A stretch of DNA of 64,000 bases from Mesorhizobium australicum (GCF_900177325.1 NZ_FXBL01000004.1:2356001-2420000), one strand, 5' to 3'. Positions 17,991 through 27,160 are shown, counted from the stretch's first letter. Numbers and translations: made by a program. Notes: generated by a model not told the origin, from the sequence alone.

Positions 17991-18896
17991 ATGTCGTTTC
18001 GGATGAGCCGTGTCTCCGACCAGGCGGATTTCCTGGGTGAGAGCCCGGTCTGGGATTCGCAGCGCCGGCATCTCTACTGGGTGGATGGATTCTCGCGGCT
18101 GATCCGGTCGCACGATCCGGCCACCGGAACCTTCCGGTCCTGGCAGACGCCTTCCATGGTCGGCTCGATCGCGCTCGGTGCGGGCGGCACGCTGATCGCC
18201 GGCCTCGCCGACGGCATGTACAGTCTCGACCTCGCGACCGGCGCGTTCTCGCCGCTGTTCCGCCCGGACCCGGTCGATCCGGCAATCCGCTTCAACGACG
18301 GCAAGAACGATCGCCAGGGCCGGTTCCTGTGCGGCACCATGGGGGTCCATGCGGACCCGCTCGGCAAGCTCTATCGCCTCGACGGCTCCGGCCGTGTCGA
18401 GGTGTTCGCCACCGGCATCCATATTTCCAATGCGCTCTGCTTCAGCCCCGACGGCGCGACGATGTATTTCGCCGACAGCCTGGAGCGGAAGATCCGCGCC
18501 TACGACTATTCGACCGACGACGCCCCGTCGAAGGGCTACCGCATCGCAATCGACACGGAGCCCTATGGTTCGGGCCCCGATGGCGCGACCGTCGACGCCG
18601 AGGGCGGCATCTGGGTCTGCCTGATCCAGATCGGCAAGATCGCGCGCTTCTTCCCCGACGGCTCGCTGGACAGGATGATCGACGCCCCCACCGACATGCC
18701 GTCCTGCGTGGCCTTCGGCGGGCCGGATCTCGCCACCCTTTTCGTCACGTCCATCAAGGATTCCGGCTCCGGCCGTGCGATCTCGAAGCACCCGGACGGC
18801 GGCATTCTCTTCGCGATCGACGGCCTCGGGGTCGGTGGGCTTCCCGAGGCCCGCTTCGGCCAGGGCGCCGTCGCGACAAACATGGAACAGACCTGA
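17991..18896 (+). CDS. SMP-30/gluconolactonase/LRE family protein, likely lactonase
   Basis: A 301-residue six-bladed beta-propeller protein of the regucalcin family. Family landmarks are LGESPVWD near the start (metal-ligand Glu), the central RFNDGKNDRQGRF segment (metal-binding Asn and Asp) and the later YFADSLERKI and GPDGATVDAEGGIWV blade motifs. It probably hydrolyses a lactone using one divalent metal ion. A lactonase beside luciferase-like monooxygenases fits opening of a Baeyer-Villiger product. A second possible start lies at codon 5. Its last base overlaps the ATG of the CoA ligase gene. Confidence 0.9.
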   Translation: MSFRMSRVSDQADFLGESPVWDSQRRHLYWVDGFSRLIRSHDPATGTFRSWQTPSMVGSIALGAGGTLIAGLADGMYSLDLATGAFSPLFRPDPVDPAIRFNDGKNDRQGRFLCGTMGVHADPLGKLYRLDGSGRVEVFATGIHISNALCFSPDGATMYFADSLERKIRAYDYSTDDAPSKGYRIAIDTEPYGSGPDGATVDAEGGIWVCLIQIGKIARFFPDGSLDRMIDAPTDMPSCVAFGGPDLATLFVTSIKDSGSGRAISKHPDGGILFAIDGLGVGGLPEARFGQGAVATNMEQT

Positions 18897-21010
18897 TGCT
18901 CAACCGCTCCCAAAGTCTCTCCGCTCTGCTGGCGCCGAACTCCGTCGCGCTGGTCGGCGCATCGGACGACGTCACCCGCATCGGCGGCCGGCCGCTGCGC
19001 TATCTGCGCGAGGCGGGCTTCAAGGGCGCCGTCTATCCGGTCAATCCGAAGCGTGAGACCGTGCAGGGCCTCACCGCCTATGCGTCGGTCGGCGCTTTGC
19101 CCGAGGCACCCGACGTCGCGATCCTCGCCGTGCCGGCGGCGGCGACCGTCCAGGCGGTAAGGGAATGCGCCGGGCGCAACGTCAAGGCGGCGATCGTCTT
19201 CTCCGCCGGCTTCGCCGAGACGGACGAGGCCGGCCGCGCCCTGCAGAACGAGATGACGGGGATCGCGCGCGAATCCGGCATGCGGCTGCTCGGCCCCAAT
19301 TGCCTCGGCGTGTTCAACTCCTCGATCGGCTTCTACGGCACCTTCTCTGCCATGCTGGACACCGGCCTCGTCAAGCCCGGCCCGATCGGCATCGTTTCGC
19401 AGAGCGGCGCCTACGGCTCGCACCTTATGTATCTCGCGCGCCTGCGCGGGCTCGGCATGAACCATCTCGTCACCACCGGCAACGAGTGCGACATCAACGT
19501 CGCGGAGGCGCTGCGCTGGATGGTCGAGCAGCCCGACATCAACGTCGTCATGGCCTATGCCGAAGGCATCAAGGACCGCGACACCTTCATCGAGGCGCTC
19601 GAAGTGGCCCGCGAACGGCGCAAGGCGATCGTCTTCATGAAGGTCGGCCGCTCCGAAGTCGGCGCGCATGCGGTCAGCTCCCACACCGCGGCGCTCGCAG
19701 GGTCTGACGCCGTGTTCGATTCGGTTTTCCGCCAGTACGGCGTGTGGCGGGCGCAGACCACGGCCGAGCAGATCGACATCGCCGCCGCCTGCTCGCGCGG
19801 CGTCTATCCCAAGAGCAATTCGCTCGGCATCTTCACCATGTCCGGCGGCTTTGGCATCCAGATGGCCGACGACGCCGAGACTGCCGGGCTCGACGTCAAG
19901 CCGATGCCGGAAAAGGCGCAGGAAGAGCTGAAGGCGATGCTGCCCTATGCGTCTCCGCGCAATCCGGTCGACGCCACGGCGCAGGCCGTCACTGACCTGC
20001 CGCTGATGACGAGCTTCATCTCGGCCATGCTCGAAAAGGGCGACTACGGCTTCTTCGCCGGCATCTTCGGCAGCGGCCCCGCGAGCCCCACCTTCTCCGG
20101 CAAGCTGCGTCAGGCGCTGGAGACCGCAGCCGCCGCCTCGCGCGACACGATCATGGCGTTGACGATGACCGCGCCCGACGAGATCGTCCGCGCCTACGAG
20201 GACAAGGGCTTCATCGTCGCCCAGGACGGTTCGGCGCTGATGAAGACGCTCGGCGCCATGGTTCACTTCCGCAACAGTTTCGAGCGCGCCGCGGGCGGCA
20301 AGCGTGAGCTCGCGCCTGGCGAGCACGTCGAGTTCTCAGGCGGAGCCTTGAGTGAGCGTGAGGCGAAGCCCATCCTCGCCCAGGCCGGCGTTACCTTCCC
20401 GAAAGAGGCACTCATCAAGGCCGGCGACGATGCCGGCGCGGTCGCCGCCTCGGTCGGCTTTCCGGTCGTGCTGAAAATCTCGTCGCCGGACATCGCACAC
20501 AAGACCGAGATCGGCGGCGTCATCGTCGGTGTGAAGGACGAGGCCGCCGCGCGCGAGGCCGCCGCGACCATCTTCGCTCGCGCTGCCGAGAAGCGGCCCG
20601 ATGCCCGTATCGAGGGCATCCTCGTCTCGCCGATGATCTCCGACGGCGTAGAGATCATCGCCGGCGTGGTGAGCGATCCGGCCTTCGGACCGGTGGTCAT
20701 GTTCGGTCTCGGCGGCGTCTTCGTCGAGGTGCTGAAGGACGTGACCTTCCGCGCCGCGCCCTTCGACGTGGCGGAGGCCCATCGCATGATCCGCGAGATC
20801 CGCGGCTTCGCGATGCTCGAAGGCGTGCGCGGTGCTGCCCCCTCCGACGTCGACGCGCTGGCGGAGATGCTGTCGGCGCTGTCGCGCTTCGCCGCCGCCA
20901 ATGCCGACACGATCGAGAGCATCGATCTCAATCCGGTGCGGGTGATGGAGAAGGGCAAGGGCCTCGTCGCGCTGGACGCGTTGATCGTTCCGGCGTCGGG
21001 AAGGTCGTGA
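18896..21010 (+). CDS. Acyl-CoA ligase, ADP(NDP)-forming, fused alpha-beta type
   Basis: A 704-residue fused enzyme. Residues about 5-130 form a CoA-binding Rossmann domain ([10 protein letters not shown]). The succinyl-CoA ligase-like domains follow, with the phospho-histidine His263 in the SHTAALAG motif. An ATP-grasp domain occupies about 480-700 ([22 protein letters not shown]). It makes or cleaves an acyl-CoA using ATP and ADP. The real ATG at 18896 overlaps the lactonase stop; a longer open frame upstream is shadow sequence. Together with the AMP-forming ligase at 5230 the cluster has two acid-activating enzymes. Confidence 0.92.
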   Translation: MLNRSQSLSALLAPNSVALVGASDDVTRIGGRPLRYLREAGFKGAVYPVNPKRETVQGLTAYASVGALPEAPDVAILAVPAAATVQAVRECAGRNVKAAIVFSAGFAETDEAGRALQNEMTGIARESGMRLLGPNCLGVFNSSIGFYGTFSAMLDTGLVKPGPIGIVSQSGAYGSHLMYLARLRGLGMNHLVTTGNECDINVAEALRWMVEQPDINVVMAYAEGIKDRDTFIEALEVARERRKAIVFMKVGRSEVGAHAVSSHTAALAGSDAVFDSVFRQYGVWRAQTTAEQIDIAAACSRGVYPKSNSLGIFTMSGGFGIQMADDAETAGLDVKPMPEKAQEELKAMLPYASPRNPVDATAQAVTDLPLMTSFISAMLEKGDYGFFAGIFGSGPASPTFSGKLRQALETAAAASRDTIMALTMTAPDEIVRAYEDKGFIVAQDGSALMKTLGAMVHFRNSFERAAGGKRELAPGEHVEFSGGALSEREAKPILAQAGVTFPKEALIKAGDDAGAVAASVGFPVVLKISSPDIAHKTEIGGVIVGVKDEAAAREAAATIFARAAEKRPDARIEGILVSPMISDGVEIIAGVVSDPAFGPVVMFGLGGVFVEVLKDVTFRAAPFDVAEAHRMIREIRGFAMLEGVRGAAPSDVDALAEMLSALSRFAAANADTIESIDLNPVRVMEKGKGLVALDALIVPASGRS

Positions 21011-21020
21011 GGAGGAGACC

Positions 21021-21542
21021 ATGGACCAGGCGAAGCTTACCGAACTGATCGACCGCGAGGCGATCCGCGACTGTCTTTACCGCTATTGCCGTGGCATCGA
21101 CCGGGGCGACGAAGCGGCGCTGCGCAGTTCCTATTGGCCAGATGCGACCGACCGGCACGGGGCCTATTCCGGCCCTGTGGAAGGTTTCATCCAGATGGCC
21201 CTCGGCGTCTTCAAGACCAATCCGCGCAACATCCATCAGGTCTCCAACATCCTGATCGAGTTTCGCAGCGCCACCGATGCGCGGGTAGAGACCTATTTCA
21301 ATGCCTTGCAGCGTGGTCCTGGGCAGGACGGCGTGGTGCGCCAGTTTCTGCTCGCTGGCCGGTATTGCGATGCCTTCGAGAAGCGCGGCGAGGAATGGCG
21401 GGTCGCGCGGCGGACCGTCGCCTACGACTGGGTCGAGGAGCAGACGCCGCCCGAAGGATCGGATGCGGAGCGCTTCGGCGTCCGCCAGCCCGTCGGCGGG
21501 TTCTTCCCGCACGATCCTGTCTACGCACTTCTGAAAGACTGA
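21021..21542 (+). CDS. SnoaL/NTF2-like family protein
   Basis: A 173-residue protein with an NTF2-like fold: the N-terminal [25 protein letters not shown] helix, and the [11 protein letters not shown] segment that carries an Asp-His pair common in SnoaL_4 domains. Relatives are small dehydratases, isomerases or beta subunits of ring-hydroxylating dioxygenases. No alpha dioxygenase subunit is nearby, so a stand-alone enzyme such as a dehydratase, or an uncharacterised pathway protein, is more likely. GAGGAGACC precedes the start, 10 bp after the CoA ligase stop. Confidence 0.82.
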   Translation: MDQAKLTELIDREAIRDCLYRYCRGIDRGDEAALRSSYWPDATDRHGAYSGPVEGFIQMALGVFKTNPRNIHQVSNILIEFRSATDARVETYFNALQRGPGQDGVVRQFLLAGRYCDAFEKRGEEWRVARRTVAYDWVEEQTPPEGSDAERFGVRQPVGGFFPHDPVYALLKD

Positions 21543-21546
21543 ATTT

Positions 21547-21583
21547 CTTCAAGAATATGAATGTCGCCTTCAAATGATTGAAT
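21547..21583. promoter_or_regulatory. Two tandem candidate operators, CTTCA-N6-TGAAT
   Basis: CTTCAAGAATATGAAT (21547-21562) and CTTCAAATGATTGAAT (21568-21583) have the same arms and spacer length and are centred 21 bp apart, two helical turns. They lie just after the SnoaL-like stop and upstream of the flavin reductase gene. They share the TTCA-N6-TGAA core of the sites at 5105, 6866 and 14333. The spacing on one face of the helix suggests cooperative binding. Confidence 0.5.
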
Positions 21584-21748
21584 TGCTTGAACAGGATAGG
21601 CGAGGGCGCACAATGGTTTCCATGCGGAAGGGAAAAGAATTTCCGTCCCCCGCAATGGAGATTCTCAGCAATGGCTACGGTCCAGGGTGCGCATCCGGCT
21701 CTTCGCTCTTCGGCGTCGCCCTGCGGACTGGGGCGAGGTGCTGAACGC

Positions 21749-22267
21749 ATGCCGGAGATCGTCGAAATGCCTGCTTCCGACGCTGTAAGCGACGCCGACT
21801 TCAAGACGGCGATGCGGCAGGTGACATCGTCGGTCGCGGTGATCACCGCGCGGTCCGGCAAGGCGCGCAACGGCTTGACGGCCACCGCCGTGTGCTCCGT
21901 GTCCGCCGAGCCGCCGATGATGCTGGTCTGCATCAACCGCAGCGCCACCGCGGAACGCCTGATCGCCGAGAGCGGCTCCTTCGCCATCAACTTCCTGTCC
22001 GAGGAGCAGCACAGGATCGCGCGGCTGTTCTCGACGTCGAAGCTGAGCGCCGAGGAACGGTTCGGCGAAGGCCGTTGGATCTCGATGACGACCGGATCGC
22101 CCGTGCTGGAAGGGGCCGTCGCGGCCTTCGACTGCAAGGTCGCGGAGAGGGTGCTCTCGGGGACACATCACATCTATTTCGGACGGGTGGTCGGCGTGAC
22201 GTCGCTTGACCAGGAGGCCCTGCTTTACCGCGACGGGTCGTTCCGCCGCCTGGCTGCGGTCGGCTGA
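21749..22267 (+). CDS. Flavin reductase family protein (FMN reductase component)
   Basis: From the ATG at 21749 the protein has 172 residues, the usual family size. It fits an FMN-binding split barrel: FKTAMRQVTSSVAVIT, NGLTATAVCSVSAEPPMMLVC and HHIYFGRVVGV are typical. It should reduce FMN with NAD(P)H and feed one or both luciferase-like monooxygenases (14496 and 24235). An earlier in-frame ATG at 21671 would add 26 residues that do not look like the family; neither start has an ideal ribosome-binding site. The tandem palindromes upstream suggest its own promoter. Confidence 0.9.
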   Translation: MPEIVEMPASDAVSDADFKTAMRQVTSSVAVITARSGKARNGLTATAVCSVSAEPPMMLVCINRSATAERLIAESGSFAINFLSEEQHRIARLFSTSKLSAEERFGEGRWISMTTGSPVLEGAVAAFDCKVAERVLSGTHHIYFGRVVGVTSLDQEALLYRDGSFRRLAAVG

Positions 22268-22309
22268 CGCCGCCGCGCATATTTTCGCTGACTTCGGGAG
22301 GAAATGCTG

Positions 22310-23911
22310 ATGGACGGATCAGGGCGCATTGTCGTCATCACGGGCGCCGCCGGCGGGATCGGTCGCGAGGCCGTTGCCGCGTTCCTGCGCGACGGCGACA
22401 CGATCGTGGCGGTCGACCAGGCCGGTTCCGGCGTCCTCGAACTCGCGGCCTCTCTCGGTCCGCAGCATTCGGGCGAGGAATGCGACATCGGCAGCGAAGC
22501 CGAGATCGTGGCGATGTTCGACCGCATCTCGGCACGCTACGGCCGTGTCGACGTTCTCATCAACAATGCCGCGCTCGGCCCGACGATGACGCCGACGGTC
22601 GACACCGGCATCGACCTGTTCCGCCGCACGCTGTCGGTCAACCTGATCGGGCCGTTCATCATGGCCCGCGAGGCCGCGAAGCGCATGTCGAACGGTGGCG
22701 CGATCGTGAACACCGCCTCGCTCGCCGGCGTATTGGGCAATCCCCGCCGCAACGCCTACTCGGCGTCGAAGGCCGGATTGATCTCCTTCACCAAGTCGCT
22801 CGCCTGCGAGTGGGCCTCAAAGGGCATTCGGGTCTGCGCCGTTGCGCCCGGCTACGTCCGCACGCCGATGGTCGCCGAGCTGGAGCGGACCGGAAAGGCC
22901 GATCTCGCCGCCGTGCGCCGCCGCGTGCCGATGGGCCGCATGGGCAGGCCCGACGAGATGGCCGCCGCGCTGCATTTCCTGGCGTCGAGCCGCGCCCGCT
23001 ATATCACCGGCTCGGTTCTCGCGGTCGACGGCGGCTGGATGTCGTTCAACCAGCCTGGCGACGCGCATCCGCCGGTCGACGGCACGCCGGACCTCGAACT
23101 CAACTGTCCCGCCGCGTCGAAGGCCGCTCGCGTCGTGCTGGTGACGGGCGGGGCCAGGGGCATCGGCGAGGCGGTCGCGCGCAAGTTCGCCGCCAATGGC
23201 GACACGGTCATCGTCGCCGACCGGGACGGCGAGGAGGCGGCGTCCGTCGCGAAGTCGCTCGGCCCGGCGCATGTCGCGCTGACCGTCGACGTGTCGTCGG
23301 ACGCGGATGTCGTCGCGCTCTTCGAGGCGATCCGGCAGCGCTTCGGCGGGCTCGACGTGCTCGTCAACAACGCCGCCATCTCCGACACCTTCCGTCCGGC
23401 GCTCGAGCAGACCACGGCCGATCTCGAAAGGGTGCTCGACATCAACCTCACCGGCGCTTTCCTCTGCGCGCGCGAGGCGGTCAGGTCGATGCGCGCGGGC
23501 GGCATGATCGTCAACACCGGCTCGATCAACACCTTCCTGCCCTTCGTGCCGCGCCACGCCTATGGCGCCTCGAAGGCCGGCATCGACATCCTGACCCGCT
23601 GCATGGCGGCGGAGCTAGGGCCGTCCGGCATTCGCATCGCCACCGTGGCGCCCGGCTATATCCGCACGCCCGGCGTCGCCGCGCTCGAGCAGTCGGGCCG
23701 CGTCGACACCGCGTCGATCCGCCGCCGCATCCCGATGGGCGACCTCGGGCGACCGGACGACATCGCCGACGCGGTGCTCTTCCTGGCCTCGGAGGAGGCT
23801 TCGTACATCAACGGCTCGATCCTCTACGTGGACGGCGGCTGGACCTCGTTCGGCAATGCCGGCTTCGCCAGCGATTTTTCGGACGAAACGGTATCGGAGG
23901 CCGCGGAATGA
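22310..23911 (+). CDS. Tandem double short-chain dehydrogenase (two SDR domains in one chain)
   Basis: A 533-residue protein with two complete SDR units. Unit 1 (about 5-245) has GAAGGIG at 12-18, Asp36, Ser137, Tyr150 and Lys154. Unit 2 (about 273-513) has GGARGIG at 280-286, Asp304, Ser405, Tyr418 and Lys422. Both keep the catalytic set and an Asp that favours NAD. A Pro-rich linker of about 25 residues joins them. The start at 22310 suits the GGGAGG spacing; an ATG six bases earlier is possible. It may carry out two successive oxidations or act on both faces of one substrate. Confidence 0.92.
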   Translation: MDGSGRIVVITGAAGGIGREAVAAFLRDGDTIVAVDQAGSGVLELAASLGPQHSGEECDIGSEAEIVAMFDRISARYGRVDVLINNAALGPTMTPTVDTGIDLFRRTLSVNLIGPFIMAREAAKRMSNGGAIVNTASLAGVLGNPRRNAYSASKAGLISFTKSLACEWASKGIRVCAVAPGYVRTPMVAELERTGKADLAAVRRRVPMGRMGRPDEMAAALHFLASSRARYITGSVLAVDGGWMSFNQPGDAHPPVDGTPDLELNCPAASKAARVVLVTGGARGIGEAVARKFAANGDTVIVADRDGEEAASVAKSLGPAHVALTVDVSSDADVVALFEAIRQRFGGLDVLVNNAAISDTFRPALEQTTADLERVLDINLTGAFLCAREAVRSMRAGGMIVNTGSINTFLPFVPRHAYGASKAGIDILTRCMAAELGPSGIRIATVAPGYIRTPGVAALEQSGRVDTASIRRRIPMGDLGRPDDIADAVLFLASEEASYINGSILYVDGGWTSFGNAGFASDFSDETVSEAAE

Positions 23912-24201
23912 TCGTCGATTACGCACCGTCCAAAGGGCTTTCGCTGCTCGAAGCCGAGGATTTCAAGGGCTTCAAGCTGCGTATCGCCGGATCCGAGACG
24001 CGGCCGGCGATCGACGGCGTCACCTTCGTCGATGACGGCAACGTGCTGATCGGCGTCGATAGGGTGCCGTCGCTGCCCGGCGCGCCGGCGACGGCCGAAT
24101 GGCGGGCCGGATACCAGGCGATGGTCGACTACGCCGCGAAGAAAGGCTGGATCGACGCCGCCACCAATTCAATCCGCGCGCATGTCGAGCGCGTGCCCTG
24201 A
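23908..24201 (+). CDS. Small conserved-looking protein of unknown function (97 aa)
   Basis: The ATG overlaps the stop of the double SDR gene by 4 bp (ATGA), and the gene ends 33 bp before the second monooxygenase gene, so it belongs to this operon. The 97-residue product has a hydrophilic beta-rich first part (KLRIAGSETRPAIDGVTFVDDGNVLIGVDRVP) and a helical C-terminal part with WRAGYQAMVDYAAKKGW. No Cys pairs, signal peptide or membrane segment are visible. I do not recognise the family. An accessory subunit or chaperone for the neighbouring oxidoreductases is a guess from position only. Confidence 0.8.
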   Translation: MIVDYAPSKGLSLLEAEDFKGFKLRIAGSETRPAIDGVTFVDDGNVLIGVDRVPSLPGAPATAEWRAGYQAMVDYAAKKGWIDAATNSIRAHVERVP

Positions 24202-24234
24202 ATCGCCCCAAGCAAAGCATCTGAGGACATTTCA

Positions 24235-25308
24235 ATGGAATTCGGAACATTCATCCTGGCCGCCCAGCGCGGCTATCACCAGTCGTCCGACCAGGTCATC
24301 CGCAACTCGATCGAGCAGGCGCAGGCCGCCGAGCGCGCCGGCTGGGACGTCGCCTGGTTCGCCGAACACCACTTCAACAACTACAGCCTCGTGCCGTCGC
24401 CGCTGATGATGGTGTCAGCGCTGTCGGGCGTGACCAAGACCATCCGCCTCGGCACCGCTGTCTGCGTGCTGCCGCTCTACCAGCCGCAGCGGCTCCTGTC
24501 GGAGATCGGCTTCGCTGACATCGTCTCCAACGGCCGCCTCGAGCTCGGCGTCGGTTCCGGCTACCAGCAGTTCGAGTTCTCGCGCTTCGGCGTCAATGTC
24601 GACGAGGCCCCGGCGGTCTTCTCCGAATATCTCGACATCATCATGAAGGGCCTCAATCAGAAGATCTTCGAGCACCAGGGCACGCATATCAGCATCCCGC
24701 CGACGGCGATCTCGGTGCGCACGGTGCAGAAGCCGACGCCGCCGATCTGGCTCGCCGCCGGTTCCGCCCGCTCGATGGGCCGCGCCTATCGCGAGGGTCA
24801 CAATCTCTTCGTCACCGCCTTCCACGGCGGCCTCGACCAGGTGCAGAACCTGCGCGAGATGATCGAGAAGGCGGCCGAGACGGAAGGCAAGAAGGCGGGT
24901 GACGCAAAGATCTCGCTGTTGCGCTGCTGCTACGCCAGCGACGACCAGGCCGAGATCGATTCCTATCTCGACAATGCGCGCTTCCAGCGCCGCCTGTCGG
25001 AAGCCCTGCACCAGCGCCGCCAGCAGAGCGAGGATGGCTACATGCTGCAGGAGACGCCGACCCAGCAGGACCTTTCCTTCGAGACCATGCAGAAGAACCT
25101 GCCCGTCGGCAGCGTCAACCGCGTCATCGACCGGCTGCTGGAGGAGATCGAGATCCTCAAGTGCGACCAGATCGCCGTCCAGACGCAGCTCGGCGACTTC
25201 GACCAGAAGACCATGGTGAAGCAGATCGAGCTCTGGGGCGAGAAGATCATCCCGGCCGTGAACAAGGCGCTCGGCGGCTCCGCCACACTCAAGGTCGCGA
25301 ACGGCTGA
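24235..25308 (+). CDS. LLM-class flavin-dependent monooxygenase (luciferase-like), 357 aa
   Basis: A second bacterial luciferase-like TIM-barrel protein, of normal family length. MEFGTFILAAQRGYHQ, WFAEHHFNNYSLVPSP and NGRLELGVGSGYQQFEFSRFG are the family signatures. It probably uses FMNH2 and O2 to oxygenate a ketone, an aldehyde or another pathway compound. It is the last gene of the cluster and is followed by a strong terminator. It resembles the 437-residue protein at 14496 only at the level of the family; the two could act on different intermediates or as a heteromer, as in luciferase. Confidence 0.9.
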   Translation: MEFGTFILAAQRGYHQSSDQVIRNSIEQAQAAERAGWDVAWFAEHHFNNYSLVPSPLMMVSALSGVTKTIRLGTAVCVLPLYQPQRLLSEIGFADIVSNGRLELGVGSGYQQFEFSRFGVNVDEAPAVFSEYLDIIMKGLNQKIFEHQGTHISIPPTAISVRTVQKPTPPIWLAAGSARSMGRAYREGHNLFVTAFHGGLDQVQNLREMIEKAAETEGKKAGDAKISLLRCCYASDDQAEIDSYLDNARFQRRLSEALHQRRQQSEDGYMLQETPTQQDLSFETMQKNLPVGSVNRVIDRLLEEIEILKCDQIAVQTQLGDFDQKTMVKQIELWGEKIIPAVNKALGGSATLKVANG

Positions 25309-25329
25309 TCCGTATCGGATAATGAGTGC

Positions 25330-25367
25330 GGGGCGTCGGGCATCAGCCCCGGCGCCCCTCTTCTTTT
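25330..25367 (+). terminator. Rho-independent terminator at the end of the catabolic cluster
   Basis: GGGGCGTCGGG at 25330-25340 pairs with CCCGGCGCCCC at 25348-25358 (11 bp with one G-T pair) around a 7-base loop and is followed by TCTTCTTTT. It lies 22 bp after the monooxygenase stop and marks the right end of the catabolic cluster. Confidence 0.8.
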
Positions 25368-25893
25368 GGGAACGTGGTTCGTGACGATCATTTCTCCGGA
25401 GCCAGCCCGCGAATCATCCTGGTGATTCTCTGCGCCCACCCGACTCGGACGCATCCAGACCGGCGAACGGAAGCCGGATGATGAGCGACCGTTCCGCTCG
25501 CCTTGCCCGCGGGAAGGCGCGTTGCACCCTCGCAGGGCGTCACTGGTGCCGGTTGCCGGCCAGCCCGTCACATTGGGGTGGAATGGCGCAATTCTGCCGT
25601 TTTCCGGGCCGTTCGGCGATATCCTTCTGCTTCGTTAAGCGCCCTGGTTAAGGGTTCCTTTCGCTCCCTCGGCAAATCGTGTCATTTGTGCAACAGCAAT
25701 TGGGCATAGCGGTGTGTGCAAGGCGGCAGGGGCAAGTTGACGGTTGAACTGGCGGGGCCGTTCGGTAATTGTCGGTCGGGAAGAGAAGCGACTTCGGAAG
25801 CGACTTTTCGCCTTTAGGGGATGGGGCAGGGAACGCTGTCCTTCAGCAAAAAATACCCAGACCCGTTTATTAACTTTGACTGGAGGTCAGAAA
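25368..25893. other. Long non-coding leader upstream of the first porin
   Basis: About 525 bp without a convincing gene. The region is somewhat richer in AT than its surroundings near the porin. It holds a perfect inverted repeat at 25411-25428 and probably the porin promoter, but I could not pick a clear -35/-10 pair. A long untranslated leader, as in many regulated outer-membrane protein genes, is possible. Confidence 0.5.
25411..25428. promoter_or_regulatory. Inverted repeat GAATCA-N6-TGATTC upstream of porin
   Basis: GAATCATCCTGGTGATTC is a perfect 6+6 inverted repeat with a 6-bp spacer, about 470 bp upstream of the porin start. It could be an operator or part of an RNA hairpin; its distance from the gene makes the role uncertain. 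Confidence 0.3.
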
Positions 25894-26069
25894 ATGAACA
25901 TCAAGAGCCTTCTCATCGGCTCCGCTGCGGCTCTCGTCGCAGTGACCGGCGCCCGCGCCGCCGACGCCGTCATGGCGCCGGAGCCCGAGCCGGTCGAATA
26001 CGTCCGCGTCTGCGACGCGTACGGCAACGGCTTCTTCTACATCCCCGGCACCGAGACCTGCCTGCAGAT
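25880..26069 (+). repeat. Direct repeat copy 1: porin 5' region (190 bp, one mismatch to copy 2)
   Basis: From CTGGAGGTCAG through the first 59 codons, this segment matches 39052-39241 with a single difference (C at 26001, T at 39173). Upstream of it the two loci share nothing, and downstream they diverge to ordinary paralogue level. Such a sharply bounded identity suggests recent gene conversion, recombination, or a role as an integration site. Confidence 0.85.
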
Positions 26070-27105
26070 CTCCGGCTATGTCTGGTACCAGGTTGGCACC
26101 AACAACTACGACCCGAACGATTTTCAGACGCTTCCGGGGATCGGTGGTACGGCCGGCGAGGGCTGGTACAAGTCGGTTCGTGCTCGTCTGAACGTCGACG
26201 CGCGCTCCGAGACCGAGTGGGGCACGCTGCGTTCCTATATCCGTCTGCAGGCTGATTGGAATGGTTCTGGCTCGTATGCCGGTCTCGGCGGTGGCGACGG
26301 CCCGGTCGGTATCGATCAGGCTTACATTCAGCTTGGCGGATTCATGGCCGGTTATTCTGAGTCGTTCTACGCCGACTCCAAGAATGGTGGCCCGTCGAAC
26401 TACGGTTCGCACTCTTGGTCGGGCATGTACTATAACTATCATGAGGTCGCCCTCATTGGTTACCGCTTCGAATCAAACGGCTTCTTCGGCGCCATCTCGC
26501 TTGAAGACGACGCTATGTCGGGCGAAGGCTATATGCCCGACGTCGTTGTGAAGCTCGGCTACGGTGGTGGTTGGGGTGCTGTCTGGGCGAAGGTTGCCTA
26601 CGACGAATCGTTTGACGGCACGTCTTACAGCGTGAATCCGAACCTCGGTGTGGCTGGCATCAGCGACGGTGGCTTTGCGGCTACGCTCGGTGCTCAGTTC
26701 AACATCCCGAACATGCCGGGCTCCAACCTGCGCGTGATCGGTTACTATGCCGACGGTGCGCATCGGTTTAACGTTGGCTCGCCGTCGATCTTCGGCCCGG
26801 CTGGCACTTCGCTCTATGGTGGTTCCGAGTGGTCGGTCCTGGTGTCGTATAACCACCAGTTCTCCGAGACCTTGGGCGCCTCGGTCGCGTTCCAGTACTT
26901 CAACGACCTCTACTATGCCGGCACGGATCTCTCGCGCGGCACCGATGCTTGGGCTGCGGAACTGTCCGTGGTCTGGTTCCCGGTCAGCCAGTTCGAAGTT
27001 CGCGGCGAGCTGCGCTACGACGACATTGCGGACAACCCGCAGTTCCCGCATGCGGATCCGGACGGCACCGTCTCCGGCTTCCTGCGCTTCACGCGTTACT
27101 TCTAA
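25894..27105 (+). CDS. Outer-membrane porin, alphaproteobacterial Omp2b family (copy 1)
   Basis: A 403-residue beta-barrel porin. Residues 1-22 are a signal peptide (cleavage near ARA-AD). The mature start, with PVEYVRVCDAYGNGFFYIPG and a Cys pair around TCLQISGYVWY, is typical of rhizobial and Brucella porins. Many alternating aromatic strands follow, and the C-terminal FTRYF ends in Phe as needed for Bam-dependent assembly. It should form a general diffusion pore. I chose ATG 25894 with TGGAGG upstream, over a 50-codon longer frame. The gene has more T-ending codons than its neighbours. A paralogue lies at 39066. Confidence 0.95.
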   Translation: MNIKSLLIGSAAALVAVTGARAADAVMAPEPEPVEYVRVCDAYGNGFFYIPGTETCLQISGYVWYQVGTNNYDPNDFQTLPGIGGTAGEGWYKSVRARLNVDARSETEWGTLRSYIRLQADWNGSGSYAGLGGGDGPVGIDQAYIQLGGFMAGYSESFYADSKNGGPSNYGSHSWSGMYYNYHEVALIGYRFESNGFFGAISLEDDAMSGEGYMPDVVVKLGYGGGWGAVWAKVAYDESFDGTSYSVNPNLGVAGISDGGFAATLGAQFNIPNMPGSNLRVIGYYADGAHRFNVGSPSIFGPAGTSLYGGSEWSVLVSYNHQFSETLGASVAFQYFNDLYYAGTDLSRGTDAWAAELSVVWFPVSQFEVRGELRYDDIADNPQFPHADPDGTVSGFLRFTRYF

Positions 27106-27155
27106 TCGGCTCACGAGCTGATTTGACGAGACCCGGCGGGCAACCGCCGGGTCTT
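27097..27155 (+). repeat. 59-bp direct repeat copy 1 (porin 3' end plus terminator), candidate attL
   Basis: The segment from TACTTCTAATCGG to GGGTCTT is identical base for base to 40200-40258. It covers the last codons of the porin, its stop and the terminator hairpin. The integrase gene starts 85 bp later. A repeat beside an integrase and again about 13.1 kb away is what site-specific integration would leave; plain porin duplication is the alternative. Confidence 0.6.
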
Positions 27156-27160
27156 CGCAT
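27130..27160 (+). terminator. Rho-independent terminator of porin copy 1
   Basis: A 10-bp stem, GACCCGGCGG at 27130-27139 and CCGCCGGGTC at 27144-27153, encloses a GCAA tetraloop. It is followed by a weak T-run (TTCGCATTT). The identical hairpin follows the second porin. Confidence 0.8.

Noticed and set aside
16605..18791. A 728-codon open frame on the minus strand over the LivK-like and lactonase genes
   Set aside because: It is composed mainly of Arg, Gly, Asp and Ala with no recognisable domain, while the plus-strand genes are clear.
25635..25655. A possible CtrA box (two TTAA in the porin leader)
   Set aside because: The two TTAA elements in GTTAAGCGCCCTGGTTAAG are 9 bp apart, whereas the CtrA consensus needs 7.
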